In this document: piece after piece, positions 19,195-28,385 of the stretch
How the letters are laid out: the number at the start of each line of letters is the position of its first letter
How positions within the stretch are numbered: position 1 is the first letter of the stretch
Assembly: GCA_012512905.1 (NCBI GenBank)
Contig: JAAZDF010000114.1
Coordinates: 1-34,491 of the forward strand
DNA from: Clostridium sp.
Lineage (GTDB): Bacteria > Bacillota > Clostridia > Clostridiales > Clostridiaceae
Direction of reading: 5' to 3'
DNA: 34,491 nucleotides
Program-made: the position numbers and the translations under genes
The notes under the pieces: model-generated
The model's input: the letters and a program-made list of their open reading frames with translations, nothing else
The model's database searches: none
Told to the model about the DNA's origin: nothing

Positions 19195-21288
19195 TTGGCA
19201 AAAGTAAGAATTTATGAACTTTCAAAAGAACTTGGTATATCAAATAAAGAGTTAATGACTCTTCTAGAAAAAGAATTTGATATAGAAGTTAAAAGTCATA
19301 TGAATGTTGTTGATGAAGAGGATGCTAATTTAATAAAGGAACTACTCAAAGTAAAAGATGATGGGGATGAAGATTTAGAAGAAGACGAACCAAAAAAAGT
19401 TAAAGAAAAGAAAAAGACAAAAGCCCCAAAGAAAAAAGAAGAGAAAAAAGAGCCTGTTAAAAAAGCTAAAGAAAAAGTTGAAAAAGAAGAGAAACCAAAA
19501 AAAACTAAGAAAGAGTCTTTAAAAGACAAAGAGGATAAAGTTATAGAAATAGGAAAATTTATATCAGTAAAAGAGTTTGCAGACAAGATTAATAAACCTT
19601 CTTCGGAAGTAATAAAAGCATTAATGTTTAGTGGAATAATGGCTGGAATTAATCAGGAGATTAATTTCGAGGCTGCTAAAAAAGCTGCCGATAAGCTTGA
19701 AGTAGAAATTGTGAAAGAAGCAGATAAAGAAGCAGGCCTAGATGAAAACAAATTAGAAGATGAACTTGATGTTAATCTTGTAAAAAGACCTCCAATTGTA
19801 ACGGTTATGGGTCACGTTGATCATGGTAAAACTTCTCTATTAGATGCAATTAGAGAAGAAAAAGTAACTGAAAGTGAAGCTGGTGGAATTACTCAGCATA
19901 TAGGAGCTTATACAGTTGAAATTAACGGAGAAAAGGTTACCTTCCTTGATACTCCAGGTCACGAAGCTTTCACAGCTATGAGATCACGTGGAGCTCAAAT
20001 AACAGACGTTGTAATTCTTGTTGTAGCAGCAGATGACGGAATAATGCCTCAAACAAGAGAAGCAATTAGTCATTGTAAGGCAGCAGGGGTTCCAATTGTA
20101 GTTGCAATAAATAAAGTAGACAAGCCTGCGGCAAATATAGAACGTGTTATGCAGGAGCTAACAGAGTACGGACTTCTTGCTGAGGAATGGGGTGGAGACA
20201 CTATTTGCGTTCCAGTTTCTGCAATAGAAAGAACTGGTATAGATAGCTTGCTTGAAATGGTTGTATTAACAGCTGAAATAGAAGAGTTAAAAGCAGATCC
20301 TAATAGAAGATCTCAAGGAACAGTAATAGAATCTGAACTTGATAAAGGAAGAGGACCTGTAGCTACACTTCTAGTTCAAAAAGGAACATTAAATATAGGG
20401 GACTCAATCCAAGTTGGATCAACTTATGGAAGAATAAGAGCTATGTTTGATGACAAGGGTAAAACTATTAAAACAGCAGGACCATCTATTCCTGTTGAAG
20501 TTCTTGGACTTTCAGAAGTTCCAGAAGCTGGAGATAAATTTACTGAAACAGTAGACGAGAAAACTGCTAGAAACATTGCTAATGAAATAAAACAAGAAGA
20601 AAAGGAACTAGCTCTTAGCAGAGTTCGTGTTTCACTTGAAGACTTTTATAGTCAGATACAAAAAGGAACTGTAAGAGAACTTCCTATAATAGTTAAAGCA
20701 GATGTACAGGGCTCAATAGAGGCTCTAAAAGTATCCCTTGAAAACTTATCGACAGATGAGGTAAAGGTAAGAGTTATTCATGGCGGAGTTGGAGCTATAA
20801 CAGAAACTGACATAAGTCTAGCCACAGCAAGTAACGCTGTAGTTATAGGATTTAATGTAAGACCTGATAATAATGCACAACTTTTAGCTGAAAAAGAAGA
20901 AGTTGACGTAAAGACATACAGAGTTATTTATCATGCAATTGATGATATTAAGTCAGCTATGATAGGAATGCTTGAACCTGAAATTAAAGAAGTTATACAA
21001 GGAAGAGTTGAAGTTAGAGAAACTTATAAAGTTTCTGCAGTTGGAACAATAGCAGGATGCTATGTCCTATCTGGTAAAATAACTAGAAATTCAGAAATTA
21101 GAATACTTAGAAACAGTATTATAATTCACGAAGGAAATCTTGCTTCTCTTAAGAGATTTAAAGATGATGCCCGTGAAGTTAATGCTGGATATGAGTGTGG
21201 ACTTTCAATAGAGAATTTTAATGATATAAAAACAGGAGATGTAATAGAAGCTTTTGTTATGGAAAAAATAGTAAGAAAAGAACTTTAG
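19195..21288 (+). CDS. infB: Translation initiation factor IF-2 (TTG start)
   Basis: IF2_N motif at N-terminus, K/E-rich linker, GTPase motifs [30 protein letters not shown]. Confidence 0.98.
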   Translation: MAKVRIYELSKELGISNKELMTLLEKEFDIEVKSHMNVVDEEDANLIKELLKVKDDGDEDLEEDEPKKVKEKKKTKAPKKKEEKKEPVKKAKEKVEKEEKPKKTKKESLKDKEDKVIEIGKFISVKEFADKINKPSSEVIKALMFSGIMAGINQEINFEAAKKAADKLEVEIVKEADKEAGLDENKLEDELDVNLVKRPPIVTVMGHVDHGKTSLLDAIREEKVTESEAGGITQHIGAYTVEINGEKVTFLDTPGHEAFTAMRSRGAQITDVVILVVAADDGIMPQTREAISHCKAAGVPIVVAINKVDKPAANIERVMQELTEYGLLAEEWGGDTICVPVSAIERTGIDSLLEMVVLTAEIEELKADPNRRSQGTVIESELDKGRGPVATLLVQKGTLNIGDSIQVGSTYGRIRAMFDDKGKTIKTAGPSIPVEVLGLSEVPEAGDKFTETVDEKTARNIANEIKQEEKELALSRVRVSLEDFYSQIQKGTVRELPIIVKADVQGSIEALKVSLENLSTDEVKVRVIHGGVGAITETDISLATASNAVVIGFNVRPDNNAQLLAEKEEVDVKTYRVIYHAIDDIKSAMIGMLEPEIKEVIQGRVEVRETYKVSAVGTIAGCYVLSGKITRNSEIRILRNSIIIHEGNLASLKRFKDDAREVNAGYECGLSIENFNDIKTGDVIEAFVMEKIVRKEL

Positions 21289-21312
21289 TTAGTAAAACGT
21301 GAGGTGTTATTT

Positions 21313-21672
21313 ATGGCTAAATATCGTATTGGTAGAATTAGTGAAGAGATGAAAAAGGAAATTTCAAGTATTATTATGAATGATGTTAAAGATCCAAGGC
21401 TTACAGCAATGGTTTCTGTAACTGATGTAGAAACATCACCAGATCTTCAGCTTGCAAAAGTATTTGTAAGTATATTTGGAACTGAAGAAGAGAAAGAAGA
21501 AACTCTCTCGGCCCTTAAAAACTCTTCAGGATATATAAGACATGCAGTATCTCAAAGAATAAAGCTAAGACATATGCCAGAGCTATTATTTAAAGTAGAT
21601 GATACTATAGATAAAGGTATGCATATTGATAGTATTCTTAGAAAAATTAAAAATGAAAACACTGATGAATAG
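21313..21672 (+). CDS. rbfA: Ribosome-binding factor A
   Basis: YRIGRISEEMKKEISSIIMNDVKDPRLTAMVSVTDVETSPDLQLAKVFVSI; start placed at ATG 21313 (GAGGTG RBS) rather than GTG 21304. Confidence 0.95.
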   Translation: MAKYRIGRISEEMKKEISSIIMNDVKDPRLTAMVSVTDVETSPDLQLAKVFVSIFGTEEEKEETLSALKNSSGYIRHAVSQRIKLRHMPELLFKVDDTIDKGMHIDSILRKIKNENTDE

Positions 21673-21681
21673 GATTTGCTT

Positions 21682-22635
21682 ATGAATAAAATAATAAATA
21701 AAATTAAAAATTCTAATAAAATTGGAATAGCTGCTCACGTGTCACCTGATGGTGATGCTGTGGGTAGTGTTATTTCTTTTGCAGAGGGGCTGAGAAGTCT
21801 TGGTAAAGATGTAACAATTTTATCTAAAGATCAAGTACCATCTGATTTTGATTTTTTGAGTCTTTACGAAGAGTATAATCAGAATCTTCAATTTAAAGAT
21901 GATTTAGATATTTTGATTGCTGTAGATACAGCAAACCTTGATAGACTTTCTGTTGACTTAGAAAAAATAAAGGGAATATTTTTGATAAATATAGACCATC
22001 ATATATCGAATGACATGTATGGGGATTTAAACTTTGTAGATGGACATGCAGCCTCAGCGTCAGAGATAGTATATAAATTTTTGAGAAAATTAAAAGTAGA
22101 CATATCAAAAGATATGGCGGATGCCCTATATACAGGAATAGCATCTGATTCTGGTTCTTTTAGATTTCCTTCTACTAGTCCTGAAACCCATTTAATTGTT
22201 TCTGAAATTTTAAAAACAGGGATAGACTTTTCAAAAATACACAGAGATTTATTTGGAACAAAATCTTTTTATGAACTTAAGGTACTAGGAATAGCTCTTA
22301 GTTCAATGAGTTCATTTAACGATGGAGAAACTAATATTTTAAGTTTAAGTCACGATGATATGTCCCTTACAGATCCTATTAATAGTGATTTAGGATTTAT
22401 AGTGAACTATGGCCTTATGCCTAAAGAATCTGAAGTAGCTGTTCTTTTTAAAGAAACAAGCGATGGATATAAAGTTAGTGTAAGAACAAAAAATTATATA
22501 AATGCTAGTGAATTATGCGCTGAATTTGGAGGCGGAGGACATGCTAGAGCCGCAGGGTGTTTTATCAAAGACCACTCTCTTTCTGATTCCAAAAGGATGA
22601 TTTTAGAAGCAATTGAAAGGATAAAAAAATCTTGA
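21682..22635 (+). CDS. nrnA: DHH-family bifunctional oligoribonuclease / pAp phosphatase NrnA
   Basis: AAHVSPDGDAVGS; NIDHHISND; FGGGGHARAAGC; start set at ATG 21682 rather than TTG 21676. Confidence 0.94.
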   Translation: MNKIINKIKNSNKIGIAAHVSPDGDAVGSVISFAEGLRSLGKDVTILSKDQVPSDFDFLSLYEEYNQNLQFKDDLDILIAVDTANLDRLSVDLEKIKGIFLINIDHHISNDMYGDLNFVDGHAASASEIVYKFLRKLKVDISKDMADALYTGIASDSGSFRFPSTSPETHLIVSEILKTGIDFSKIHRDLFGTKSFYELKVLGIALSSMSSFNDGETNILSLSHDDMSLTDPINSDLGFIVNYGLMPKESEVAVLFKETSDGYKVSVRTKNYINASELCAEFGGGGHARAAGCFIKDHSLSDSKRMILEAIERIKKS

Positions 22636-23495
22636 ACGGAGTAATAAATTTATATAAGGAAAAAGGAGAAACATCTTTTAAATCAGTAACTAGAATTAAA
22701 AAGATTTTAAAAATGAAAAAAGTAGGACATACAGGTACCTTGGATCCAGATGCAGAGGGAGTTTTACCTATTTGCATTGGAAGGGCAACAAAACTGGTTC
22801 CTTATATAATGGAAGGTCATAAAATTTACAAGGCATCTTTTAAGCTTGGCTATACTTCAGATACTTTAGATTCTTCAGGAACACTTACAGAGACATTTAA
22901 AGCAATTCCAGAACAAGAGAAAGTGGAAAAAGAAGTTTTAAAATTTAAAGGAGAGTCAATGCAGCTTCCTCCAATGTACTCTGCACTTAGAAAAGATGGA
23001 GTTAGGCTCTATACTCTTGCAAGACAAGGCATAGAAATCGAAAGAGAGAAAAGACCTATAAATGTTTATGACATAGAGCTTGTAAACTATAAAAATGGAG
23101 AAGGTCAAATTTTAATGAAGGTTTCAAAAGGCACCTATGTTAGAAGCATAATTGATGACTTGGGTGAAAACCTAGGGACAGGAGCCATAATGACAGATCT
23201 TGTAAGAGAAGAAACAGGCTTTTATAACATAAAAGATTCTGTTAAGATAGAAGAATTTGAAAAAGATCCTAAAAAGTATATAATAGCTATGGATATAGTT
23301 CTAGAAGAATATGAAAAGTTTGTTATACCAGATAAATTTTCTAAGTTTTTAATTAATGGAGTCAAGATAAGAGATAGGTCTTTAGTTGACAATATCTCTC
23401 TTGGGAAATATAGAACATATAATAGTAAAGGAGATTTCTTAGGTCTAAGTATTAGAGATGAGAATTCCTTATTTCTTAAAATCAATCTGATGTGA
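22632..23495 (+). CDS. truB: tRNA pseudouridine(55) synthase TruB (TTG start)
   Basis: NGVINLYKEKGETSFKSV...KKVGHTGTLDPDAEGVLPICIGRATKL; start overlaps nrnA stop by 4 nt. Confidence 0.97.
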   Translation: MNGVINLYKEKGETSFKSVTRIKKILKMKKVGHTGTLDPDAEGVLPICIGRATKLVPYIMEGHKIYKASFKLGYTSDTLDSSGTLTETFKAIPEQEKVEKEVLKFKGESMQLPPMYSALRKDGVRLYTLARQGIEIEREKRPINVYDIELVNYKNGEGQILMKVSKGTYVRSIIDDLGENLGTGAIMTDLVREETGFYNIKDSVKIEEFEKDPKKYIIAMDIVLEEYEKFVIPDKFSKFLINGVKIRDRSLVDNISLGKYRTYNSKGDFLGLSIRDENSLFLKINLM

Positions 23496-23503
23496 GGTTT
23501 TAA

Positions 23504-24445
23504 ATGATAATTGTAAATGAAAAAATTACCGATAAAAATTTTAAAGAAGGTACATATATAGCTCTTGGTAGCTTTGATGGACTTCATAAAGGTCATATGG
23601 CTTTAATAAACAAAGTAGTTGATGAATCTTTAGCTGCTGGCTATAAAAGCTGTGTGTATACTTTTAAAAATCATCCTTTGACAGTTGCAATACCAGAGAT
23701 TGCTCCAAAGCTAATCATGGATACAAAACAAAAAATTCATTTACTTGAAAGTAAAGATGTTGATATGGCAGTATTCGTATCCTTTACTGAAAGTTATATG
23801 GAGATAGAAGCAGAAGACTTTATAAAACTTTTATTAGAAGAATATAATGCAAAAGGTTTTGTAGTTGGCTTCAACTTTAAATTTGGCAACCAAAATAAAG
23901 GTGATGTCAAAATGCTCAAAAAGCTATCTGAAAAGTATGGTTTTGATGTATTTGTTATTGATCCTGAGCTTAGCAAAGATAATGTAATAAGCTCAACAAG
24001 AATAAGAAATTTAATATCCAAAGGGCATATAGAGCAAGCAAATGATCTTTTATTTGAACCTTTCATGCTAAGAGGAACTATAATAGATGGTAAAAAACTT
24101 GGCCGTAAAATAGGCTTCCCAACTGCAAATATGAGCTACAATGATAAATATGTACTTCCTAAAAGAGGAGTTTATTATACTAATATAAAAATTGGAGAAA
24201 AACTTTATAAAAGTATTTCTTCTGTTGGATATAACCCTACAGTTAGCGATGAAGAAGTAATTAGTATTGAAAGCTATATATTAGATTTTGATCAAGAAAT
24301 TTATGGTGAAACTGTAAGTCTCTATTTTTTAAAGTACATAAGAGACGAGATGAAATTTGAAAACTTAGATGATCTAGTAGATCAACTGGATAAAGATAGA
24401 AATTATGCTAGAGACAAGGAAATGTTTGATTTTATGTATGATTAG
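23504..24445 (+). CDS. ribF: Bifunctional riboflavin kinase / FAD synthetase
   Basis: ALGSFDGLHKGHMALI nucleotidyltransferase motif; GRKIGFPTANM...LPKRGVYYTNI riboflavin kinase motif. Confidence 0.97.
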   Translation: MIIVNEKITDKNFKEGTYIALGSFDGLHKGHMALINKVVDESLAAGYKSCVYTFKNHPLTVAIPEIAPKLIMDTKQKIHLLESKDVDMAVFVSFTESYMEIEAEDFIKLLLEEYNAKGFVVGFNFKFGNQNKGDVKMLKKLSEKYGFDVFVIDPELSKDNVISSTRIRNLISKGHIEQANDLLFEPFMLRGTIIDGKKLGRKIGFPTANMSYNDKYVLPKRGVYYTNIKIGEKLYKSISSVGYNPTVSDEEVISIESYILDFDQEIYGETVSLYFLKYIRDEMKFENLDDLVDQLDKDRNYARDKEMFDFMYD

Positions 24446-24485
24446 TAACTTACTTATAATTTAGATAAGATTAAAAGGTTAGTTA

Positions 24486-24514
24486 TTGTAAATATAAAAT
24501 TGCTATGATATAAT
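24486..24514 (+). promoter_or_regulatory. Putative sigmaA promoter for rpsO
   Basis: TTGTAA (24486-24491), 17-nt spacer, TATAAT (24509-24514). Confidence 0.65.
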
Positions 24515-24531
24515 AATTACCGAACCATGAA

Positions 24532-24564
24532 CTAAGATTTTAGGGTTGCGACCTTTTGTCTTGG
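24532..24564 (+). ncRNA. Structured 5' leader of rpsO (candidate S15 autoregulatory element)
   Basis: Outer helix CTAAGAT (24532-24538)/GTCTTGG (24558-24564), inner helix AGGGT-TGCG-ACCTT (24542-24555), internal loops; sits between promoter and RBS of rpsO. Confidence 0.55.
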
Positions 24565-24594
24565 ACATAGGGGATAATACGAGGAGGAAATGCA

Positions 24595-24858
24595 ATGGAT
24601 AATTTAAACAAAACAGAAATAATTGAAAAACATGCTAGACACGAGGGTGATACTGGTTCACCTGAGGTTCAGATTGCGCTTTTAACAGCGAGAATTAATC
24701 TTTTAACTGAACATTTAAAAGAACATAAAAAAGACCACCATTCAAGAAGAGGACTTCTTATGATGGTAGGACAAAGAAGAGGACTTCTTAATTACTTAAA
24801 AGCTAAAGATATTGAAAGATACAGAGATCTAATAGCTAAGCTTAAGATTAGAAGATAG
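24595..24858 (+). CDS. rpsO: 30S ribosomal protein S15
   Basis: 87 aa; [53 protein letters not shown]. Confidence 0.99.
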   Translation: MDNLNKTEIIEKHARHEGDTGSPEVQIALLTARINLLTEHLKEHKKDHHSRRGLLMMVGQRRGLLNYLKAKDIERYRDLIAKLKIRR

Positions 24859-24873
24859 TCTATATTTAAATCT

Positions 24874-24899
24874 AAGCCTGCTTTTTAAGCAGGCTTTTA
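24874..24899 (+). terminator. Rho-independent terminator after rpsO
   Basis: AAGCCTGCTT-TTT-AAGCAGGCTT then TT. Confidence 0.88.
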
Positions 24900-24974
24900 T
24901 AAATTATAGGTATTTAATTATCAAAAAAAGTTTTATCGATGAAGTGTTTAACTTAAAAACTAACTAAATGGGAT

Positions 24975-25092
24975 AGAGAATATTTTGTCTAATATTTTTT
25001 AAAAATCAAAGTTTATATAAGTTTATATTTAAATATAAGCTACTAATTGTAAATTTTGATTTTTAAAAAATATAATTTAGATAATACTCTCT
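24975..25092 (+). repeat. Long AU-rich imperfect inverted repeat in the pnp 5' leader
   Basis: Perfect 18-bp core TATTTTTTAAAAATCAAA (24993-25010) vs TTTGATTTTTAAAAAATA (25055-25072); outer arm AGAGAATATT (24975-24984) vs AATACTCTCT (25083-25092). Confidence 0.75.
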
Positions 25093-25121
25093 AACGTGTT
25101 TAAGTTATAAGGAGAGATAAT

Positions 25122-27248
25122 ATGAAAATAAACAAAGAAATAACTTTAGCTGGCAGAAATTTTGGAGTTGAGTTTGGTGATACAGGATTTTTATCAGACG
25201 CAGCTATATTTGTAAACTACGGTGATACAGTTATTATGGTCAATACCAACGCGTCAAATTCTCCAAGAAAGGGAATGGATTTTTTCCCGTTATCAGTAGA
25301 TTATGAAGAAAGATTATATTCTGTTGGTAAAATACCAGGAGGATTTATTAAAAGAGAAGGTAGACCTTCTGAAGACTCTATTTTGAATGGTAGAGCTGTA
25401 GATAGAACAATAAGGCCTCTATTTCCAGATGGTCTTAGAAATGATGTACAAGTTGTTTGTACTATAATGTCTGTAGAAAATGATAATGCTCCATCAATTC
25501 TTGCAATAAACGGTGCTGTAACAGCTTTACTTTTATCGTCTATACCATACGATACTCCACTCGGAGCTGTTTCTGTGGGTTTAATAGATGGTGACTTTGT
25601 TTTAAATCCTAACTCAGAGCAAAGAGAAGCTTCAGACTTAGACCTTACTGTTTGTGCTACAGAAGATAGGGTTATGATGATTGAAGCTGCTGCAAATGAA
25701 GTATCAGAGCAAGTGATGATAGATGCCATTGATTTTGGATTTAATGAATGTAAACAAATCATTGAATTTCAAAAAGAACTTGTAAAAGAGTATGGTAAGG
25801 AAAAACGTGAACTTGAATACTTTACAGTAGATGAAGATATTAGATCTATGGTATCAAATTTTATTGGAAATGATATCAAAGATGCTATGCAAATATTAGA
25901 TAAAGATGAAAGAAACGATAAAATAAATGAAATCAAAGAAAAAGTAGCTGAAGAGTTCTCAGAAGAGTATGAAGATAGTTTAAAAGAAATAAATGAAGTT
26001 GTTTATGAAGCTCAAAAAAATTCGCTTAGAGATATGGTTTTACTTGAAAACAAAAGAATAGATGGTAGAGCATTTGATGAAACAAGACATTTAGAGTCAA
26101 GTGTTTCAATACTTCCAAGAACTCATGGTTCTGGAATATTTACAAGAGGACAAACTCAAGTTTTAGGAGTTACAACTCTAGGAGCTATAAGTGAAATACA
26201 AAAACTTGATGGAATATCAGAAGAAGAAACTAAAAGATATATGCACCATTACAATTTCCCATCATATTCTGTTGGAGAAACAGGACCAATGAGAGGGCCT
26301 GGTAGAAGAGAGATAGGTCACGGTGCTTTAGCTGAAAAAGCATTACTTCCTTTAATACCTAGTGAAGAAGAGTTTCCTTATGCTATAAGAGTGGTATCAG
26401 AGATCTTATCATCAAACGGATCAACATCACAAGCTGCTGTCTGCGCTTCAACACTTGCGCTTTTAGATGCAGGTGTTCCACTAAAAAGACCTGCTGCAGG
26501 TGTAGCTATGGGACTTTTCACAAATGATGATTTATCTGTTGAAAAAGTTGTTACTGATATCCAAGGAATAGAAGATTTCTTTGGAGATATGGATTTTAAA
26601 GTAGCAGGTACAGAAAAAGGAATAACATCTATTCAGGTAGATACAAAAATAAAAGGTTTTTCAAAGACTGTAGTTGAAGAATCTATAAATGGTGCAAGAA
26701 AAGCAAGACTTCAAATGCTAGATGTTATGAAGGCTGCTATTGATGGTCCAAGAGATGAAGTATCTCTTTACGCTCCAAAAATCTATACAATTAATATAGA
26801 CCCAGATAAAATAAGAGATGTTATCGGCGCTGGTGGAAAAACAATTAATAAAATAATTGATGAAACTGGAGTTAAGATAGACATTGACGATACTGGAAAA
26901 GTTTTTGTAGCTGGTGAAGATATTAATATGGTAAATGCAGCTCTGAAAACTATTGAAGGAATAACAAAAGATGTTAAAAAAGGTGAAATTTATCTTGGAA
27001 CAGTTAAAAAGATAATGCCTTTTGGATGTTTTGTTGAAATTCTTCCTGGAAAAGATGGGCTTGTACATATATCAAAACTTGAAGAAGGAAGAGTTGAAAA
27101 TGTAGAAGATGTTGTTTCTGAAGGCGATGAGATTTTAGTGAAAGTTCTTGAGATTGATAATCAAGGCAGAATTAATTTATCTAGAAAAGATGCCACAAAA
27201 GAAGCAGACGAAGTTGGAAGAGAAAACTTAAATATTCAAAAGTTTTAA
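25122..27248 (+). CDS. pnp: Polyribonucleotide nucleotidyltransferase (PNPase)
   Basis: Two RNase PH domains plus KH ([20 protein letters not shown]) and S1 ([28 protein letters not shown]). Confidence 0.99.
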   Translation: MKINKEITLAGRNFGVEFGDTGFLSDAAIFVNYGDTVIMVNTNASNSPRKGMDFFPLSVDYEERLYSVGKIPGGFIKREGRPSEDSILNGRAVDRTIRPLFPDGLRNDVQVVCTIMSVENDNAPSILAINGAVTALLLSSIPYDTPLGAVSVGLIDGDFVLNPNSEQREASDLDLTVCATEDRVMMIEAAANEVSEQVMIDAIDFGFNECKQIIEFQKELVKEYGKEKRELEYFTVDEDIRSMVSNFIGNDIKDAMQILDKDERNDKINEIKEKVAEEFSEEYEDSLKEINEVVYEAQKNSLRDMVLLENKRIDGRAFDETRHLESSVSILPRTHGSGIFTRGQTQVLGVTTLGAISEIQKLDGISEEETKRYMHHYNFPSYSVGETGPMRGPGRREIGHGALAEKALLPLIPSEEEFPYAIRVVSEILSSNGSTSQAAVCASTLALLDAGVPLKRPAAGVAMGLFTNDDLSVEKVVTDIQGIEDFFGDMDFKVAGTEKGITSIQVDTKIKGFSKTVVEESINGARKARLQMLDVMKAAIDGPRDEVSLYAPKIYTINIDPDKIRDVIGAGGKTINKIIDETGVKIDIDDTGKVFVAGEDINMVNAALKTIEGITKDVKKGEIYLGTVKKIMPFGCFVEILPGKDGLVHISKLEEGRVENVEDVVSEGDEILVKVLEIDNQGRINLSRKDATKEADEVGRENLNIQKF

Positions 27249-27284
27249 AAGAATAAATTAAGTTAAAGATTAATAATAGATAAG

Positions 27285-27317
27285 AAACTACCAGAGAATA
27301 AATGCTGGTAGTTTTTT
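27285..27317 (+). terminator. Rho-independent terminator after pnp
   Basis: AAACTACCAG ... CTGGTAGTTTTTT. Confidence 0.88.
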
Positions 27318-27371
27318 ACTATAGTTTAATATGATATATTTAAGGTGTAAAGCTTATCAAAGGAGGAAAAA

Positions 27372-28262
27372 ATGAGTAAAGATCATAATCTTGGCAATAA
27401 AAATAAGAGCAGTGAAGTATCAAATATAAAACTAGCATTTTTCTTAAATCTTAGTTTTACTATTATAGAAGTTATTGGCGGAATCTGGATTAATAGTATA
27501 GCTATTATTTCTGATGCCATACACGATCTTGGTGATACTCTTTCCTTAGGTTTAGCTTGGTTTTTAGGCTATTACTCTGAAAAAGAAGAAGATGAGAAGT
27601 ATAGCTATGGTTATAAAAGATTTTCTTTATTATCGGCGCTTATAAACACAACAGTTCTTATTATAGGATCTTTTATAATATTTTATAATGCAGTTCCAAG
27701 ACTTTTCTCTCCGGAAGAAACTAACGCAAAAGGGATGATAGGGTTTGCAGTAGTTGGAATAATTGTAAATGGAATAGGTGCTTTTAAGACAAAAGAAGGG
27801 GCTTCTTTAAATGAGAAAGTTGTTAGCTGGCATTTATTAGAAGATGTCTTAGGCTGGGCCGCCGTATTAGTAGCTGGTATTATAATGCATTTTATAGAAA
27901 TTCCAATACTTGATCCACTACTTTCAATAGCTATAGCACTATATATACTTTATAATGTATTTATAAATTTTAAAAAGACAATTTCACTTTTTCTTCAAGC
28001 TGTACCTGAAGATATTGATATAAATGAAATTGTAAATAGGTTTAAAAAAATAGAGAAAGTAATAGGTACTCATCACACTCATATTTGGTCACTTGATAAT
28101 AAGCACCATGTTTTAACTACCCATCTAGAAGTTGATAAATCAGTAAGCTTAGAAGATATAACAAAAATAAAAAAAGAAGCTAAAAGCGTAGTTAAAAATT
28201 TTAATATGGAGCACATAACAATAGAAATTGATATTAAACAAGATGACTGCACAGTAAATTAG
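27372..28262 (+). CDS. Cation diffusion facilitator (CDF) family metal transporter
   Basis: Transmembrane pattern with SIAIISDAIHDLGDTLSLGLAWFLGYYS and HLLEDVLGWAAVLVAGII motifs; C-terminal cytoplasmic domain with HHTHIWSLD. Confidence 0.93.
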   Translation: MSKDHNLGNKNKSSEVSNIKLAFFLNLSFTIIEVIGGIWINSIAIISDAIHDLGDTLSLGLAWFLGYYSEKEEDEKYSYGYKRFSLLSALINTTVLIIGSFIIFYNAVPRLFSPEETNAKGMIGFAVVGIIVNGIGAFKTKEGASLNEKVVSWHLLEDVLGWAAVLVAGIIMHFIEIPILDPLLSIAIALYILYNVFINFKKTISLFLQAVPEDIDINEIVNRFKKIEKVIGTHHTHIWSLDNKHHVLTTHLEVDKSVSLEDITKIKKEAKSVVKNFNMEHITIEIDIKQDDCTVN

Positions 28263-28385
28263 ATATAATAAGCCTTTAATTAGTCTAAATGAAAAAAATT
28301 AGCTAATATCAGGGTGATTTTTTTAATATTCTTTTTGTTATGATAAAATGAAGTAAGTTAAATAAAACTATTGGAGGTATTTCTC

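Noticed and set aside
23222-23596. 124-aa minus-strand ORF spanning the truB-ribF junction
   Set aside because: Fully overlaps two well-supported genes on the opposite strand; no signature.
25301-25762. 153-aa minus-strand ORF antisense to pnp
   Set aside because: Shadow ORF of a highly conserved gene; no coding evidence of its own.
26718-27068. 116-aa minus-strand ORF antisense to the pnp KH/S1 region
   Set aside because: Phe/Tyr/Asn/Ser-rich composition from AT bias; no family match recognised.
28263-28330. Weak A/T hairpin after the CDF gene as a terminator
   Set aside because: Stem is almost entirely A-T with a large loop; not distinguishable from composition.
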